DNA of 64,000 nucleotides, from contig NZ_CM001436.1 of assembly GCF_000243255.1 (NCBI RefSeq), positions 1,948,957 to 2,012,956 on the forward strand, read 5' to 3'. Of the stretch, positions 63,933 to 64,000 are shown in pieces (the first letter of the stretch is position 1; the number at the start of each line of letters is the position of its first letter). The notes under the pieces are model-generated. The model did no database searches and was not told the origin of the DNA. It saw nothing but the letters and a program-made list of their open reading frames with translations. The stretch is from Methanoplanus limicola DSM 2279. Its GTDB lineage: Archaea > Halobacteriota > Methanomicrobia > Methanomicrobiales > Methanomicrobiaceae. The position numbers and the translations under genes were made by a program.

Positions 63933-64000
63933 ACCTGAAATTATGAATGCTCCCATTATAGGGTTATCTGGAGATATAATCCAATTAATTACGATAAAAA

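Overview
The window looks like an accessory region of a methanogenic euryarchaeon, most likely Methanomicrobiales of the Methanoplanus/Methanolacinia type (family-level inference only). Support: an intron-containing elongator tRNA-Met with the intron at the canonical 37/38 position, an archaeal-type threonyl-tRNA synthetase, archaeal DUF4013 and DUF389 membrane proteins, TATA boxes about 22-26 nt before several start codons with no Shine-Dalgarno (leaderless style), and an AT-rich base composition scattered with CCGG. Both ends look chromosomal: a glycine-betaine-type binding lipoprotein (1-536) and a DUF389 protein plus tRNA-Met on the left; dCTP deaminase, ThrRS, DUF4013 and a thioredoxin/CcdA-like protein on the right (56.4-63.9 kb).

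Between them (about 4-56 kb) lies a dense defence and mobile-gene island full of gene remnants. From left to right: a debris zone (4.4-5.1 kb: DUF4143-ATPase remnant, DUF5658-like fragment, TBP-like pseudogene); three minus-strand cassettes (5.5-11.3 kb), each followed at its 3' side by a copy of the same 250-430 bp direct repeat; a DUF499 ATPase / DUF1156 methyltransferase / SNF2-DUF3883 helicase operon (12.7-23.0 kb) carrying a HicB gene and a HicB-DUF3883 chimera made by a tandem duplication; an IS701-like element inside helicase/DUF1016 debris (23.1-24.9 kb); a CARF-winged-helix regulator divergent from a prokaryotic viperin (25.2-27.0 kb); and a three-gene operon of COG1112-type SF1 helicase, unknown protein and PLD nuclease, reminiscent of Mokosh (27.0-32.0 kb).

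The right half of the island holds EVE and DinD genes, a HicA partnered with a large HicB-like fusion, a HicBA pair with a nonsense HicA, a DUF1016 nuclease, a PARIS-like AriAB pair (40.0-42.3 kb), a VapB orphan, a HEPN/MNT toxin-antitoxin pair, an SbcD/SbcC-like YhaO/YhaN pair (44.6-49.1 kb), small stress-type proteins (YegP-like, coiled coil, ChaB), a secreted GH18-cohesin-dockerin protein broken by one stop codon, and an AAA/DUF4143 ATPase behind six 33-bp repeats. Fragments of the YhaN, DinD, EVE, TIGR04255, VapB and DUF4143-ATPase genes recur elsewhere in the same window, so the island has been repeatedly duplicated, rearranged and pruned. A roughly 60-bp two-hairpin mini-element occurs four times; two copies sit inside a TIGR04255 remnant whose intact paralogue provides the empty site. 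An ISH3-like element with a 5-bp target duplication splits the DUF4013 gene at 59.2-60.9 kb.

The most interesting items are the repeat-delimited cassette array (5.2-11.6 kb), the CARF-regulator/viperin pair, the HicB-DUF3883 chimera and the two-hairpin mini-element. All functional names rest on reading motifs by eye; no database search was possible.
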